From Streptomyces lucensis JCM 4490 (GTDB lineage: Bacteria > Actinomycetota > Actinomycetes > Streptomycetales > Streptomycetaceae): DNA of 64,000 nucleotides. A program made the translations under genes and the position numbers. The notes below the pieces were generated by a model that saw nothing but the letters and a program-made list of their open reading frames with translations, was not told where the DNA came from and did not search any database. Shown piece after piece: positions 45,471-58,082 of the stretch. Position 1 is the stretch's first letter. Every line of letters begins with the position of its first letter. The stretch lies in the NCBI RefSeq assembly GCF_014650035.1, contig NZ_BMUE01000005.1, positions 371,658-435,657 of the forward strand, given 5' to 3'.

Positions 45471-45866
45471 ATGAGCGGAGACGGTCAGGGAACAGACCAC
45501 TGGTTCGACGACGACGCCGGACCGGTCGTCCGCCCGTACGCCATGACGCGCGGCCGCACCACCAGTGCGGGGCAGCACCGCCTCGACCTGATCGCGGTGG
45601 TCGTCACGGAGCCTGACGCGGGCGACCCGGAAGCCGATCCGACGCTGTCCCCCGAACACGTGGAGATCGTCGGACTCTGCCGGGACGCACCCCAGTCGGT
45701 CGCCGAGCTCGCCGCGGAACTCGACCTGCCCGTCGGCGTGGTCCGCGTCCTCGTCGGCGACCTCGCGCACGCGGAATTCGTCCACGTCACGCGGCCGGTG
45801 CCACCGGCGGAACTGCCGGACGAGAGTATTCTGCGCGACGTGATCAACGGCCTCCGGGCGCTGTGA
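45471..45866 (+). CDS. DUF742 protein (CvnC-like)
   Basis: A 131-residue DUF742 protein. The N-terminus VRPYAMTRGRTTS is the family hallmark, followed by a winged-helix region (LCRDAPQSVAELAAELDLPVGVVRVLVGDL split here: the helix pair at about 75-105) and the tail ESILRDVINGLRAL. It is CvnC of the conservon. Directly downstream, where CvnD normally overlaps, there is instead the oxoprolinase gene. Confidence 0.92.
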   Translation: MSGDGQGTDHWFDDDAGPVVRPYAMTRGRTTSAGQHRLDLIAVVVTEPDAGDPEADPTLSPEHVEIVGLCRDAPQSVAELAAELDLPVGVVRVLVGDLAHAEFVHVTRPVPPAELPDESILRDVINGLRAL

Positions 45867-45890
45867 CCGGCGCGGAAGCGGGGAACTGAC

Positions 45891-49545
<3,655 letters not shown>

Positions 49546-49565
<20 letters not shown>

Positions 49566-50151
49566 GCGCGGCAAGCCCCCGGTCGAGCCCGTCACGCTCA
49601 AGATCCTGGTGGCCGGCGGCTTCGGCGTGGGCAAGACGACCCTCGTCGGCGCGGTCAGCGAGATCCGGCCGTTGCGCACCGAGGAACTGCTCACCGAGGC
49701 CGGTCGGCCGGTCGACGACACAAGCGGGGTGGAGGGCAAGCACACCACCACCGTGGCCATGGACTTCGGTCGCATCACCCTGCGCGAGGACCTGGTGCTG
49801 TACCTCTTCGGCACGCCCGGGCAGGAGCGGTTCTGGTTCATGTGGGACGAGCTGTCCGAGGGCGCCCTCGGTGCCGTCGTCCTCGCCGACACCCGCCGGC
49901 TGGAGGACTGCTTCGCCGCCGTCGACTACTTCGAGCGGCGTGCCATCCCCTTCGTCGTCGGCGTCAACTGCTTCGAGGGAGCCGCGCAGTACCCCGCGGA
50001 TGCCGTCCGCCAGGCCCTCGACCTGGACGGGGACGTGCCGGTCCTGCTGTGCGACGCCCGCGACCGCGAGTCGGTCAAGGAAGTGCTCATCGGCGTCGTC
50101 CAGCACGCCATGGAGTACGCGGCCGGCAGCCGCCAGGCCGTCGGGACCTGA
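49546..50151 (+). CDS. Conservon Ras-like GTPase (CvnD-like)
   Basis: A 201-residue P-loop GTPase of the conservon CvnD family. G1 is [12 protein letters not shown], the switch region holds [11 protein letters not shown], and G3 is the modified [16 protein letters not shown] (Gly for the usual Asp). NCF-type and CDAR residues ([17 protein letters not shown]) fill the guanine-specificity positions. It cycles on the membrane-associated complex with CvnA-C. ATG 49546 is supported by AGGAG 8 nt upstream and lies within the end of the oxoprolinase gene. Confidence 0.93.
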
Positions 50152-50159
50152 GCCACGGG

Positions 50160-50197
50160 CACGGCCCGTACCCCCGCCGACCGGGGTACGGGCCGTG
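50160..50197. terminator. Bidirectional terminator, 15-bp stem
   Basis: CACGGCCCGTACCCC (50160-50174) and GGGGTACGGGCCGTG (50183-50197) are perfectly complementary. It lies between convergent cvnD and glpK. Confidence 0.85.
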
Positions 50198-50254
50198 GTC
50201 CGGGACCAGCACTCACGCGCGCGTGCCGTGCTCTTCCACCCGGCGGCCGAGGCC

Positions 50255-51775
50255 CTACGCCTCGCCGTCCTCCAGCCAGCCGAGGCTCTTGTCCACCGCC
50301 CTGCGCCAGTTGCCGTACTCGCGCTCGCGCACCCGCTCCTCCATCGCGGGCGCCCATTCGGCGTCCTTCTGCCAGTGCGACTTCAGCTCGTCGAGGCCGT
50401 TCCACACGCCCGTCGCCAGCCCGGCCGCGTAGGCCGCGCCCAGGCAGGTCGTCTCGGACACCCGGGGCCGGACCACCGGAACCCCGAGCACGTCCGCCTG
50501 GTGCTGCATGAGCAGGCCGTTCCTCGTCATGCCGCCGTCGACCTTCAGGGTGGTGATCCGCACCCCGGAGTCCTGGTACATGGCGTCCACGACCTCCCGG
50601 GTCTGCCAGCTCGTCGCCTCCAGCACCGCGCGCGCGAGGTGCGCCTTGGTGACGTACCTCGTCAGTCCGGTGACGACGCCGCGCGCGTCGGAACGCCAGT
50701 AGGGCGCGAACAGACCTGAGAACGCGGGCACGATGTAGGCGCCGCCGTTGTCCTCGACGCTCGCCGCCAGTGTCTCGATCTCGTCGGCGGTGCGGATGAT
50801 GCCGAGCTGGTCGCGGAACCACTGGACCAGGGCGCCCGTTATCGCTATGGAACCCTCCAGGCAGTACACCGGCGCCTCCCCGCCGATCTTGTAGCCCATC
50901 GTGGTCAGCAGTCCGCTCTTGGACGGCACCGGCCGGTTGCCGGTGTTCAGCAGCAGGAAGCTGCCGGTGCCGTAGGTGTTCTTCGCGGTGCCCACGTCGT
51001 AGCAGGCCTGTCCGAACACGGCGGCCTGCTGGTCGCCCAGTGCGGAGGCCACGGGCACGCCGGCGAGCTGCCCCACCGCGGTGCCGTACACCTCGGCGGA
51101 GGACCTGATCTCGGGCAGTACCGCCTCGGGGACGTCCATGGCGGACAGGATGGAGGGGTCCCACTGGAGGGTGTCCAGGTTCATCAGCATGGTGCGCCCG
51201 GCGTTCGTGACGTCGGTGACGTGCCGGCCGCCGTCGGTGCCGCCGGTGAGGTTCCATATCAGCCAGGAGTCGATGGTCCCGAACGCGATCTCGCCGCGTT
51301 CGGCCCGCTGCCGCAGGCCGGGCACCTGGTCCAGGAGCCAGGCCGCCTTGGGCCCGGAGAAGTAGCTGGCCAGTGGCAGTCCGGTCTGCTCGCGGAAGCG
51401 GTCCTGGCCGTCCGGGCCGCCCAGTTCACGGCACAGGGCGGCCGTGCGGGTGTCCTGCCAGACGATGGCGTTGTGCACGGGCTTGCCCGTCGCGCGGTCC
51501 CACAGGACCGTGGTCTCCCGCTGGTTGGTGATGCCGAGCGCGCTCAGCTGCCCGGCGCGCAGCCCGGCCTTGGCGAGCGCCCCGGCCACCACGGCCTGCA
51601 CCTTGGACCAGATCTCGGTGGCGTCGTGCTCCACCCAGCCCGGCTTGGGGAAGATCTGGCGGTGCTCGCGCTGGTCGACGGCGACGATCGCGCCGCTGAG
51701 GTCGAAGATGATGCAGCGGCTGGACGTGGTGCCCTGGTCGATGGCGGCGACGTACTTCTCGGCGTTGTCCGTCAT
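50255..51775 (-). CDS. glpK: Glycerol kinase
   Basis: A 506-residue FGGY-family glycerol kinase, phosphorylating glycerol to sn-glycerol-3-phosphate. N-terminal nucleotide-binding [16 protein letters not shown], substrate residues in GITNQRETT and [17 protein letters not shown], and the C-terminal FGGY-type region [14 protein letters not shown] 51775 has GGGGAC about 6 nt upstream. It is the second gene of the glpF-glpK unit, 108 bp after glpF. No glpD is in the window, so this may be the second paralogous set known from Streptomyces. Confidence 0.95.
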   Translation of the reverse strand: MTDNAEKYVAAIDQGTTSSRCIIFDLSGAIVAVDQREHRQIFPKPGWVEHDATEIWSKVQAVVAGALAKAGLRAGQLSALGITNQRETTVLWDRATGKPVHNAIVWQDTRTAALCRELGGPDGQDRFREQTGLPLASYFSGPKAAWLLDQVPGLRQRAERGEIAFGTIDSWLIWNLTGGTDGGRHVTDVTNAGRTMLMNLDTLQWDPSILSAMDVPEAVLPEIRSSAEVYGTAVGQLAGVPVASALGDQQAAVFGQACYDVGTAKNTYGTGSFLLLNTGNRPVPSKSGLLTTMGYKIGGEAPVYCLEGSIAITGALVQWFRDQLGIIRTADEIETLAASVEDNGGAYIVPAFSGLFAPYWRSDARGVVTGLTRYVTKAHLARAVLEATSWQTREVVDAMYQDSGVRITTLKVDGGMTRNGLLMQHQADVLGVPVVRPRVSETTCLGAAYAAGLATGVWNGLDELKSHWQKDAEWAPAMEERVREREYGNWRRAVDKSLGWLEDGEA

Positions 51776-51883
51776 GGCTGTCCCCAAGTCGCTGGTCGGG
51801 TCGCGGGATCGGGTCGCGGGGTGGGTCGCTGGGCGCGGGGCCGCCCGGAAGGCCCGCGTGGGTCCGGGCGGCCCGTGCGCGGG

Positions 51884-52633
51884 TCAGAAGGCCGCGTTGT
51901 AGACGAGGCCGGCGAGCGCTCCGCCGATGAGCGGGCCGACGACCGGTATCCAGGCGTAACCCCAGTCGGAGGTGCCCTTGTTCGGGATCGGCAGGAAGGT
52001 GTGCACGATGCGCGGGCCGAGGTCGCGGGCCGGGTTGATGGCGTACCCGGTGGGGCCGCCGAGGGAGAGCCCGATGCCGACGACGAGCAGCGAGACGATC
52101 AGCACCGTGATGCCGGACTCACCGAGTCCCTTCGTCAGCCCGAAGGCGAGCACGGGCAGCACCAGCGCGACGGTCGCGATGACCTCGGTGATCAGGTTGG
52201 CGACCGGGTTCCGGATCTCCGGGATCGTCGAGAAGACGCCGAGGGTCGGCACCGGTTCGCCGGCCGTGCCCCCGGTCGCGTCCGTCGTGCGGACGTTGGC
52301 CTGGAACTGCGCCATGTACACGAGATAGGCGAGGACGGCGCCCAGCACCGCGCCGACGATCTGGCCCAGCAGGTAGACCCAGACCTTGCCCCACTTGCCG
52401 GTGTCCACGGCGATGCCGATGGTGACCGCGGGATTGAGGTGGCCGCCGGAGAGGGGGGCGGCGGTGTAGGCGCCGGCGAGCACGCCGAAACCCCAGCCGA
52501 ACGCGATCACGACCCAGCCCGAGGCCCGCGCCTTGGAATGTCTGAGGGTGACGGCGGCGCAGACACCGGCACCGAACAGGATGAGGATCGCGGTGCCGAT
52601 GACCTCGCCGACGAAAATGTCTCCATTGCTCAT
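51884..52633 (-). CDS. glpF: Glycerol facilitator (aquaglyceroporin)
   Basis: A 249-residue MIP-family channel with six membrane helices. The two NPA motifs are [12 protein letters not shown] and [11 protein letters not shown]; the Asp after the second NPA (NPARD) is the hallmark of glycerol facilitators. It moves glycerol across the cytoplasmic membrane for the adjacent kinase. ATG 52633. Confidence 0.95.
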   Translation of the reverse strand: MSNGDIFVGEVIGTAILILFGAGVCAAVTLRHSKARASGWVVIAFGWGFGVLAGAYTAAPLSGGHLNPAVTIGIAVDTGKWGKVWVYLLGQIVGAVLGAVLAYLVYMAQFQANVRTTDATGGTAGEPVPTLGVFSTIPEIRNPVANLITEVIATVALVLPVLAFGLTKGLGESGITVLIVSLLVVGIGLSLGGPTGYAINPARDLGPRIVHTFLPIPNKGTSDWGYAWIPVVGPLIGGALAGLVYNAAF

Positions 52634-52978
52634 GGCAGCTCCCTTTGGCGCCGGTGGGGGCGATCAGCCCCGACCCTCCGTGCAGGAACGGTTCCTTGGC
52701 GACTTCGGCCGAAGCAGGGAGACCCGCGCCTCGCCCGGCGTCCGTGACGAGCGTGTCGTCGTGGCCGGATCGCCATGGAGGGACGGGCCGTGGAGCAGGA
52801 CAGACCCGTGGCACAGTGCCTGATAACGCCGAGAATGTACGGCGATGTCGGCCGACACCGGGAAGTGTTCACCGGTGTCACGAGGGCGTCAAGGTGGCCG
52901 ACGGCGACGGTGACGGCGGCACGCCCCGGCGGCCTCGCACGGCGTCCATACCTCAACGGCGCCACTCACGGGCGCGGT
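52634..52978 (-). promoter_or_regulatory. Upstream region of glpFK with inverted repeat
   Basis: These 345 bp contain no gene. GACACCGG (52854-52861) and CCGGTGTC (52872-52879) form an inverted repeat with a 10-nt centre. It could be an operator for glpFK (e.g. for a GylR-like IclR protein) or the terminator of the EAL-GGDEF gene. No clear promoter was identified. Confidence 0.4.
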
Positions 52979-54631
52979 TCACCTTCGCGGCTCGGCTGCC
53001 CCGACCCCGGCCCGGTCCCGCGCCGCCCCCGAACCGTCCCGGCGGACCTCTTGGCCGGGCAGCCCGGCGCGCCCGAGCACCCAGCTCGCGCCGTCGAGTG
53101 CCTTGGCCGCCTTCTTCAGCGGTGCGAGGTGGGCGGCGGCCTGGCGGTGGTCGCCGACGCTGCCCGGTGCGCACACGACCGTCGCGAGCGAGAGGGTGAC
53201 CGGCCGGCCACCCGCCGACCAGGGCGCGTCGAGCACTGCGGTGACCAGCGGATCGAGAGCCTCCTCGTCGGCCAGCACCAGGAAGTCGTCACCGCCGATG
53301 TGACCCACGCGCGCGTGCCCCCCGACCGCCTGCTGCAGCGCCCGCCCCACCGACCGGATCAGCTCGTCCCCGGCCGCGAACCCGGCACCGTCGTTGACCT
53401 GTTTGAAGTGGTCGATGTCCAGCCAGCTGAGCGTGAACGCCCGCCCGTCCGCGATCCGCCGGTCCACCTCGCCCGTGATGGCGTCCGAACCGGGCAGCCG
53501 GGTCAGCGGATTGAGCCCCGCCGCCTCCTCGACGCGGCTCTCGGCCAGGGCCCGCACCAGATCCGCGAGCCGGACGACGCCCACGCACCGGCCGTACTCG
53601 TCGACCACCGCCACATCGTCGGAGGTCCGGTCACGGCCGCCGACCGCGACGACGTCCAGCACCTCCCAGGCGGTGGCGCCGACACCGACCGTCCTCGGGA
53701 CGTCGCCCAGTTTGAAGGCCGGCCGGTCCGCGTACAGGGCGTGCCCGTAGCGGCCCGACATGGACAGCAGGAAGCGTGAGCGGTGCACCGACCGCACCGG
53801 CCTCCCCGCCTGGTCCGCCAGCAGCACACCGGAGACGTCCGGCGACCCGGTCAGCAAGGCCCGCACCTGCCCCGCCGAAGCGGTCACCGGCAGCACCGCG
53901 GCCGGACGGACGAACTCCCGTACCGGAGGCCCCGAGCGTGGCATGGCCAGGGAACCCGGCGCGCGCGGCGGAACGTACACGTCCGCCGCGGGAATCCGGG
54001 CCGGCGGCGCGAACAGCTCGCCCTGGGCCAGCTGCGCACCGGCCGACACCGCCGCCGCGCACTGCAGCTCGGTCTCCACACCCTCCACCGCGACCAGGGC
54101 ACGCAGTTCCTCGCACAGCGTCCGCATCGACCGGACCGCGGCCGGCCGGCGCAGCAGCGAGGCGTCGAGCTTGATCAGGTCGGGGGAGAGGTCGGCGAGC
54201 AGCCTGAGGGGCACGTCGCCGTCCCCGACACCGTCCGCGCTGATCCGGAAGCCCTGCTCACGCAGCGCGGCCACCGCCTCCAGCAGGGCCCGCTGCGGCA
54301 CGTGCGCGTAGGGCGGGACGATGTCGAGCGTCACCTCCCACGGCATGCGTCCTGCAGCGCGCACCGCGTCGTGCAGCGGTGTCAGGCCGCCCAGATCGGC
54401 GAGCGTGGCCGCGAACACGTTCAGGTGCAGCGGCAGCAGCGTCTCCCTGCGTGTCGCGGCGCGCAGCGCCAGCACGGCGAGCGTGCTGTCGAGACCGGGG
54501 TCGCGGCGGGCCTCGGCGAGGATGTCACCGGTCTCCGGGCGGGCGAGTGTCTCCAGTGCGGCGACCGCGCGCGTCCTCAGGTTGACCACGGGCTGGAAGG
54601 CGAAGCGGAGAGTATCCGTCCAGGAGTGCAC
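52979..54631 (-). CDS. EAL-CBS-GGDEF protein with degenerate motifs
   Basis: A 550-residue protein: EAL-like domain (about 1-225), CBS pair (about 245-375), GGDEF domain (about 380-530). Key residues are changed. The EAL signature is ETL (27-29), the usual DDFGTG region reads ADGVGDGD, while KLD (in DLIKLD) and EGVET remain. GGDEF reads GGDDF (446-450). So phosphodiesterase activity is doubtful and cyclase activity uncertain; it may work as a c-di-GMP or adenylate-sensing effector. No membrane helix is seen. GTG 54631 has a poor SD. It corresponds in position to an S. coelicolor GGDEF protein near SCO1397. Confidence 0.83.
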   Translation of the reverse strand: MHSWTDTLRFAFQPVVNLRTRAVAALETLARPETGDILAEARRDPGLDSTLAVLALRAATRRETLLPLHLNVFAATLADLGGLTPLHDAVRAAGRMPWEVTLDIVPPYAHVPQRALLEAVAALREQGFRISADGVGDGDVPLRLLADLSPDLIKLDASLLRRPAAVRSMRTLCEELRALVAVEGVETELQCAAAVSAGAQLAQGELFAPPARIPAADVYVPPRAPGSLAMPRSGPPVREFVRPAAVLPVTASAGQVRALLTGSPDVSGVLLADQAGRPVRSVHRSRFLLSMSGRYGHALYADRPAFKLGDVPRTVGVGATAWEVLDVVAVGGRDRTSDDVAVVDEYGRCVGVVRLADLVRALAESRVEEAAGLNPLTRLPGSDAITGEVDRRIADGRAFTLSWLDIDHFKQVNDGAGFAAGDELIRSVGRALQQAVGGHARVGHIGGDDFLVLADEEALDPLVTAVLDAPWSAGGRPVTLSLATVVCAPGSVGDHRQAAAHLAPLKKAAKALDGASWVLGRAGLPGQEVRRDGSGAARDRAGVGAAEPRR

Positions 54632-54939
54632 GGGAGCATGATGGCGCTGCCCGGGGACGCGCAGGCGCAGTTCATGAGACGTTCACGCAGGATTCCCGGG
54701 CGATCACGCACAGTGTCGGACGGTGGAGGTCACCTCCTCCGTCGCATCGTCACGCACCCGCCGCGGGGCGGACGGCGGAAGCGGACCGCTCCGGTGAACC
54801 GAAAGCGGCTCTCCGGCGTCGTGATACGGGAGAGGCGGCCGGGGTCGACGGGGGTGATCCCGGCCGCCTTCCGACTTCCGTCGGTTCTCGCGCCTCGCCG
54901 CCGGAAGACGTCCCCGACGTGATCGGATACAGTCCGCGC
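54632..54939. promoter_or_regulatory. Divergent region, EAL-GGDEF gene and NUDIX gene
   Basis: This 308-bp gap has no gene. It includes a small palindrome GGAGGTCACCTCC (54725-54737). TACAGT (54928-54933) is a good -10 six nt ahead of the NUDIX GTG, so that gene is probably leaderless. No clear -35 is seen. Confidence 0.5.
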
Positions 54940-55476
54940 GTGTCCGAAACTCAGCACCCATCTGTCAACTCCGCGCCAAACTCCCACTGTTCGAGCTGCG
55001 GAGCGCCGTACGGAGCAGACGCGACCGGCTGGCCGCGCTCCTGCCGGACCTGCGGGTCGGTCGCCTACCGCAACCCGCTGCCGGTCGCGATCGCGCTGCA
55101 GCCCGTGTACGACACCGAGGGCACGGCCCTGGTCGTGATCACCCGGGCCATCGGCCCCGCGCGCGGAGGCACGGCCCTGCCCGGCGGTTACATCGACGAC
55201 CGGGAGGACTGGAAGCAGGCCGTCGTACGCGAACTCAGGGAAGAGACCGGCATCGACGCGCCCGCCCGCGACGTGCGGCTCGTGGACGCCATGAGCTCGC
55301 CCGACGGCCACCTCCTGCTCTTCGGACTCCTCCCGGAACGCCCGGCCGAGGGGCTCCCGCCGTCCGGCCCCACCGACGAGACCGCGGGCCGGCACCTGCT
55401 GCGCAGGCCCGAGGAACTCGCCTTCCCCCTGCACACCGTGGCCGCGCGGGCCTGGTTCGAGGGCCGCTACATCTGA
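54940..55476 (+). CDS. NUDIX hydrolase with zinc ribbon
   Basis: A 178-residue NUDIX hydrolase. The N-terminal zinc ribbon has HCSSCGAPYG and SCRTCGSVAYRNP, as in NudC-type enzymes. The NUDIX box is complete: GYIDDREDWKQAVVRELREE followed by TGI fits GX5EX7REUXEEXGU. The substrate is a nucleoside diphosphate derivative of unknown type. The GTG start follows a -10-like TACAGT directly, with no SD, consistent with a leaderless transcript. Next gene is convergent with 31 bp between. Confidence 0.9.
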   Translation: MSETQHPSVNSAPNSHCSSCGAPYGADATGWPRSCRTCGSVAYRNPLPVAIALQPVYDTEGTALVVITRAIGPARGGTALPGGYIDDREDWKQAVVRELREETGIDAPARDVRLVDAMSSPDGHLLLFGLLPERPAEGLPPSGPTDETAGRHLLRRPEELAFPLHTVAARAWFEGRYI

Positions 55477-55507
55477 GCCCCACGGGCCGGTCCGCCGCCG
55501 GCCGGCC

Positions 55508-57877
55508 TCAGCCGAGGCCCCTTACGCGCACCGGGCAGGGCGGCTCACCCGTGCCGCCCTCGCGCTCGCGGCTCACCACCACCCGCCGGTCCTGCCGACG
55601 GGCGACGTAGCGCTCGATCTCCGGCTCGTCCCACCCGTCGCCCGCGTCGGCCACCACCAGACCGCCACCCGTGCGGCCGTGCGGCGGCGCCCACACCTCC
55701 AGCTCCAGCCCGTCGTCCGCGCCCCGCACGGGCAGTACCGCCCCCGCGCGCGCGAACACCGGTATCCGCGACAGCGGCGCGTCGACGACCACCCGGGCCG
55801 GCCCTTCGTAGGACCGCTCCGTCGCGGTGTCGTACCACCGGCCCCTCGGCAGCCGGACCGCACGCCGTCCGGCCCCGGGATCCAGGACCGGGGCCACCAG
55901 CAGGCCGTCACCGAGGAGGAACGCGTCCTCGCAGTCCCGTAGCGCCCGGTCCTCCGGCGCACCCCACCACAGCGGCCGCACATAGGGCGCACCGGTCCGC
56001 CGGGCCAGACGCGCCAGCGTGACGAAGTACGGCAGCAGCCGCCGGCGCTCCAGCAGCGCCGCGCGCGCGTGCTCCAGCACCTCGGCACCGAACTCCCAGG
56101 GCTCCCCGCGCCCAGCGTGCGGACCCGCGTGCGTACGGAACAGCGGCAGGTACGCGCCGAGCTGCAACCACCTCAGGTACAGCTCCGGCGACGGGCTGCC
56201 GTCGCAACCACCCACGTCAGGACCCGAGTAGGGCACACCGCACAGCCCCAGGTTCAGCACCAGCGACAGCGACGCCCGCAGCCCCGGCCAGCCCGTCGCC
56301 ACGCCCCCCGACCAGGTGCCCCCGTACCGCTGCATCCCCGCCCAGCCGGAGCGGGAGAACACGAAGGGCCGCTCCTTCGGCGACAGTTCGCGCAGCCCCT
56401 CGTAGCTCGCCCGGGCCATGCACAGCGCGTACACGTTGTGCGCCTCCCGGTGGTCGCCGCCGCGCCCCTCCAGGGCGTGCCGGGCCGACCGCGGCAACGT
56501 CCGCTCACCGAAGGCGTGGAGCGACGTCGGCTCGTTCATGTCGTGCCAGAACCCCGCGAAGCCCTGCTCCAGCCGCTCCTCGTACAGCCCGCCCCACCAC
56601 TTGCGCACGCGCGCGTGCGTGAAGTCCGGGTAGACCGACTCACCGGCCCGCGTCACGCCCCGCACCGACCGCCCCGCGGCATCCCGGACGAACGCGTCCA
56701 CAGCCGAACCGCTGTCGTACACGGCGTTGCCCGGCTCGGCCCGCACGGCCGGTTCGACGACCGACACCAGCCTTATCCCGTCGCGGCGCAGTTCCTCGGC
56801 GAGCACGGGCAGCTTCGCGAAGCGTTCCGGGTCCGTCGTGAACACCCGCTGGTCGTCGTGGTGGCCGATGCCCAGATGAACGGCGTCCAGCGGCAGACCA
56901 CGTTCCTGGTGGCCCGCGACGACGCGCCGCACCTCCCGCTCGCCGCCCAAGCCCCACCGCGCGTGCTGGTGGCCGAGCGCCCAGGCGGGCGGCACCGCCG
57001 GGGCCCCCGTCAGCGCGGCCCACGTGTACAGCACACGCGCGGGAGTGCCCACCATCACCCAGCAGCGCAGCGGACCACCGTCCACGCGCACCTCGCAGCG
57101 CCCCGCCCGGTCGTGCCCGGACCCGGAGCCCTCCTCACCCTCCCGCAGGACCACCGTGCCGTCCCACGTCGTGTCGTGGAACACCAGATGCGTGCCCGCG
57201 TCCGCCACCACCAACTGCACCGGCATCGTCAGGTACAGCGGATCGTCCCCGGGCCCGAACGCGCGGCCGGGGTCGGTGTTCCACAGCCGGTACGCGCCGT
57301 CCCGCAGCCGGGGCCCCGCCGCCCGCCCGCCCAGGCCGAAGAACCGGGCGTCCGCCGCCACCTCGGAGCGCTGCGTCCACCGTGCCGGGCCCCCGCCGAC
57401 CGGCTCCCACCAGCGGGGCGGCAGATCCCGCCGCAGCGTCACCCCGCCCGGCGTGCACACCTGCACCGCACCGTGACGCGAGACGACGACCGTCACCCGC
57501 TCGGCGACCACCCGCCAGCCACCGTCCTTGTCCGGCTCCAGCACCGCCCGCGGATCCGGCTCGAGACCGGCTCCCGCGAGCGCGTACGACGGCTGCGGGC
57601 CGGCCCCGTCCCAGCCCCGGAAGACGGCTCCGTTCACCGCCACGGTGATCCGCAGCTCCGACCGGCCGAAACGGATCAGCCCGCCTCCCGGCCCCGGCTC
57701 CACACCCTGCACCTGTCCCGGAACCCGCGCCCGTTCCGCCCCCCGCCGCGGCAGCCCGGCGGCGTCGACACGCCGCCTGCGCCACGCGGCCCGCATGGTG
57801 AGCCACCCCCGAGCCGCCCTCCCCGAACCGACCACACTCACCGAACGCACCAGGTCACGACCGTCCATGCTGCTCAC
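55508..57877 (-). CDS. GH31-family glycosidase-like protein
   Basis: A 789-residue GH31 protein related to alpha-glucosidases and alpha-xylosidases. The N-terminal beta domain ends near 230. The barrel carries the nucleophile motif WHDMNEPT (Asp446) and RSGWAGMQRYGGTWSGG. The acid/base motif WTGDN is replaced by WSGGV (522-526), and the substrate-binding DIDYMD-type motif by LGIGHHDD. Thus it may be catalytically altered or inactive. There is no signal peptide, so it is probably cytoplasmic. C-terminal beta domains follow (PLWWGAPEDRAL, RLPRGRWYDTATER). GTG/ATG start choice is uncertain by about 4 residues. Confidence 0.85.
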   Translation of the reverse strand: MSSMDGRDLVRSVSVVGSGRAARGWLTMRAAWRRRRVDAAGLPRRGAERARVPGQVQGVEPGPGGGLIRFGRSELRITVAVNGAVFRGWDGAGPQPSYALAGAGLEPDPRAVLEPDKDGGWRVVAERVTVVVSRHGAVQVCTPGGVTLRRDLPPRWWEPVGGGPARWTQRSEVAADARFFGLGGRAAGPRLRDGAYRLWNTDPGRAFGPGDDPLYLTMPVQLVVADAGTHLVFHDTTWDGTVVLREGEEGSGSGHDRAGRCEVRVDGGPLRCWVMVGTPARVLYTWAALTGAPAVPPAWALGHQHARWGLGGEREVRRVVAGHQERGLPLDAVHLGIGHHDDQRVFTTDPERFAKLPVLAEELRRDGIRLVSVVEPAVRAEPGNAVYDSGSAVDAFVRDAAGRSVRGVTRAGESVYPDFTHARVRKWWGGLYEERLEQGFAGFWHDMNEPTSLHAFGERTLPRSARHALEGRGGDHREAHNVYALCMARASYEGLRELSPKERPFVFSRSGWAGMQRYGGTWSGGVATGWPGLRASLSLVLNLGLCGVPYSGPDVGGCDGSPSPELYLRWLQLGAYLPLFRTHAGPHAGRGEPWEFGAEVLEHARAALLERRRLLPYFVTLARLARRTGAPYVRPLWWGAPEDRALRDCEDAFLLGDGLLVAPVLDPGAGRRAVRLPRGRWYDTATERSYEGPARVVVDAPLSRIPVFARAGAVLPVRGADDGLELEVWAPPHGRTGGGLVVADAGDGWDEPEIERYVARRQDRRVVVSREREGGTGEPPCPVRVRGLG

Positions 57878-58082
57878 CCTGCCACTGAGCGCCCCACGCG
57901 CGCGTGTCGTTCAACTGCCGTTCACCCGTGCCACGACCACATCTTCACGACAGGGACTATGTGGGGCGCGCCCTGGTGCAGAAGTCGATCACATGGCATC
58001 GTCCCTGTCAGCCGCGTCACGCGCACACCCCAGCCCGTGCGCGGACCGACGCACACGACGCGCACAGCCCGGGAGCCGCCCC

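Noticed and set aside
50205..50225. Recurring ACGCGCGCGT-like strings (also near 19825, 21070, 53310, 56605)
   Set aside because: They occur mainly inside coding sequence and reflect Thr/Arg/Val and Ala codons in GC-rich DNA rather than a defined site.
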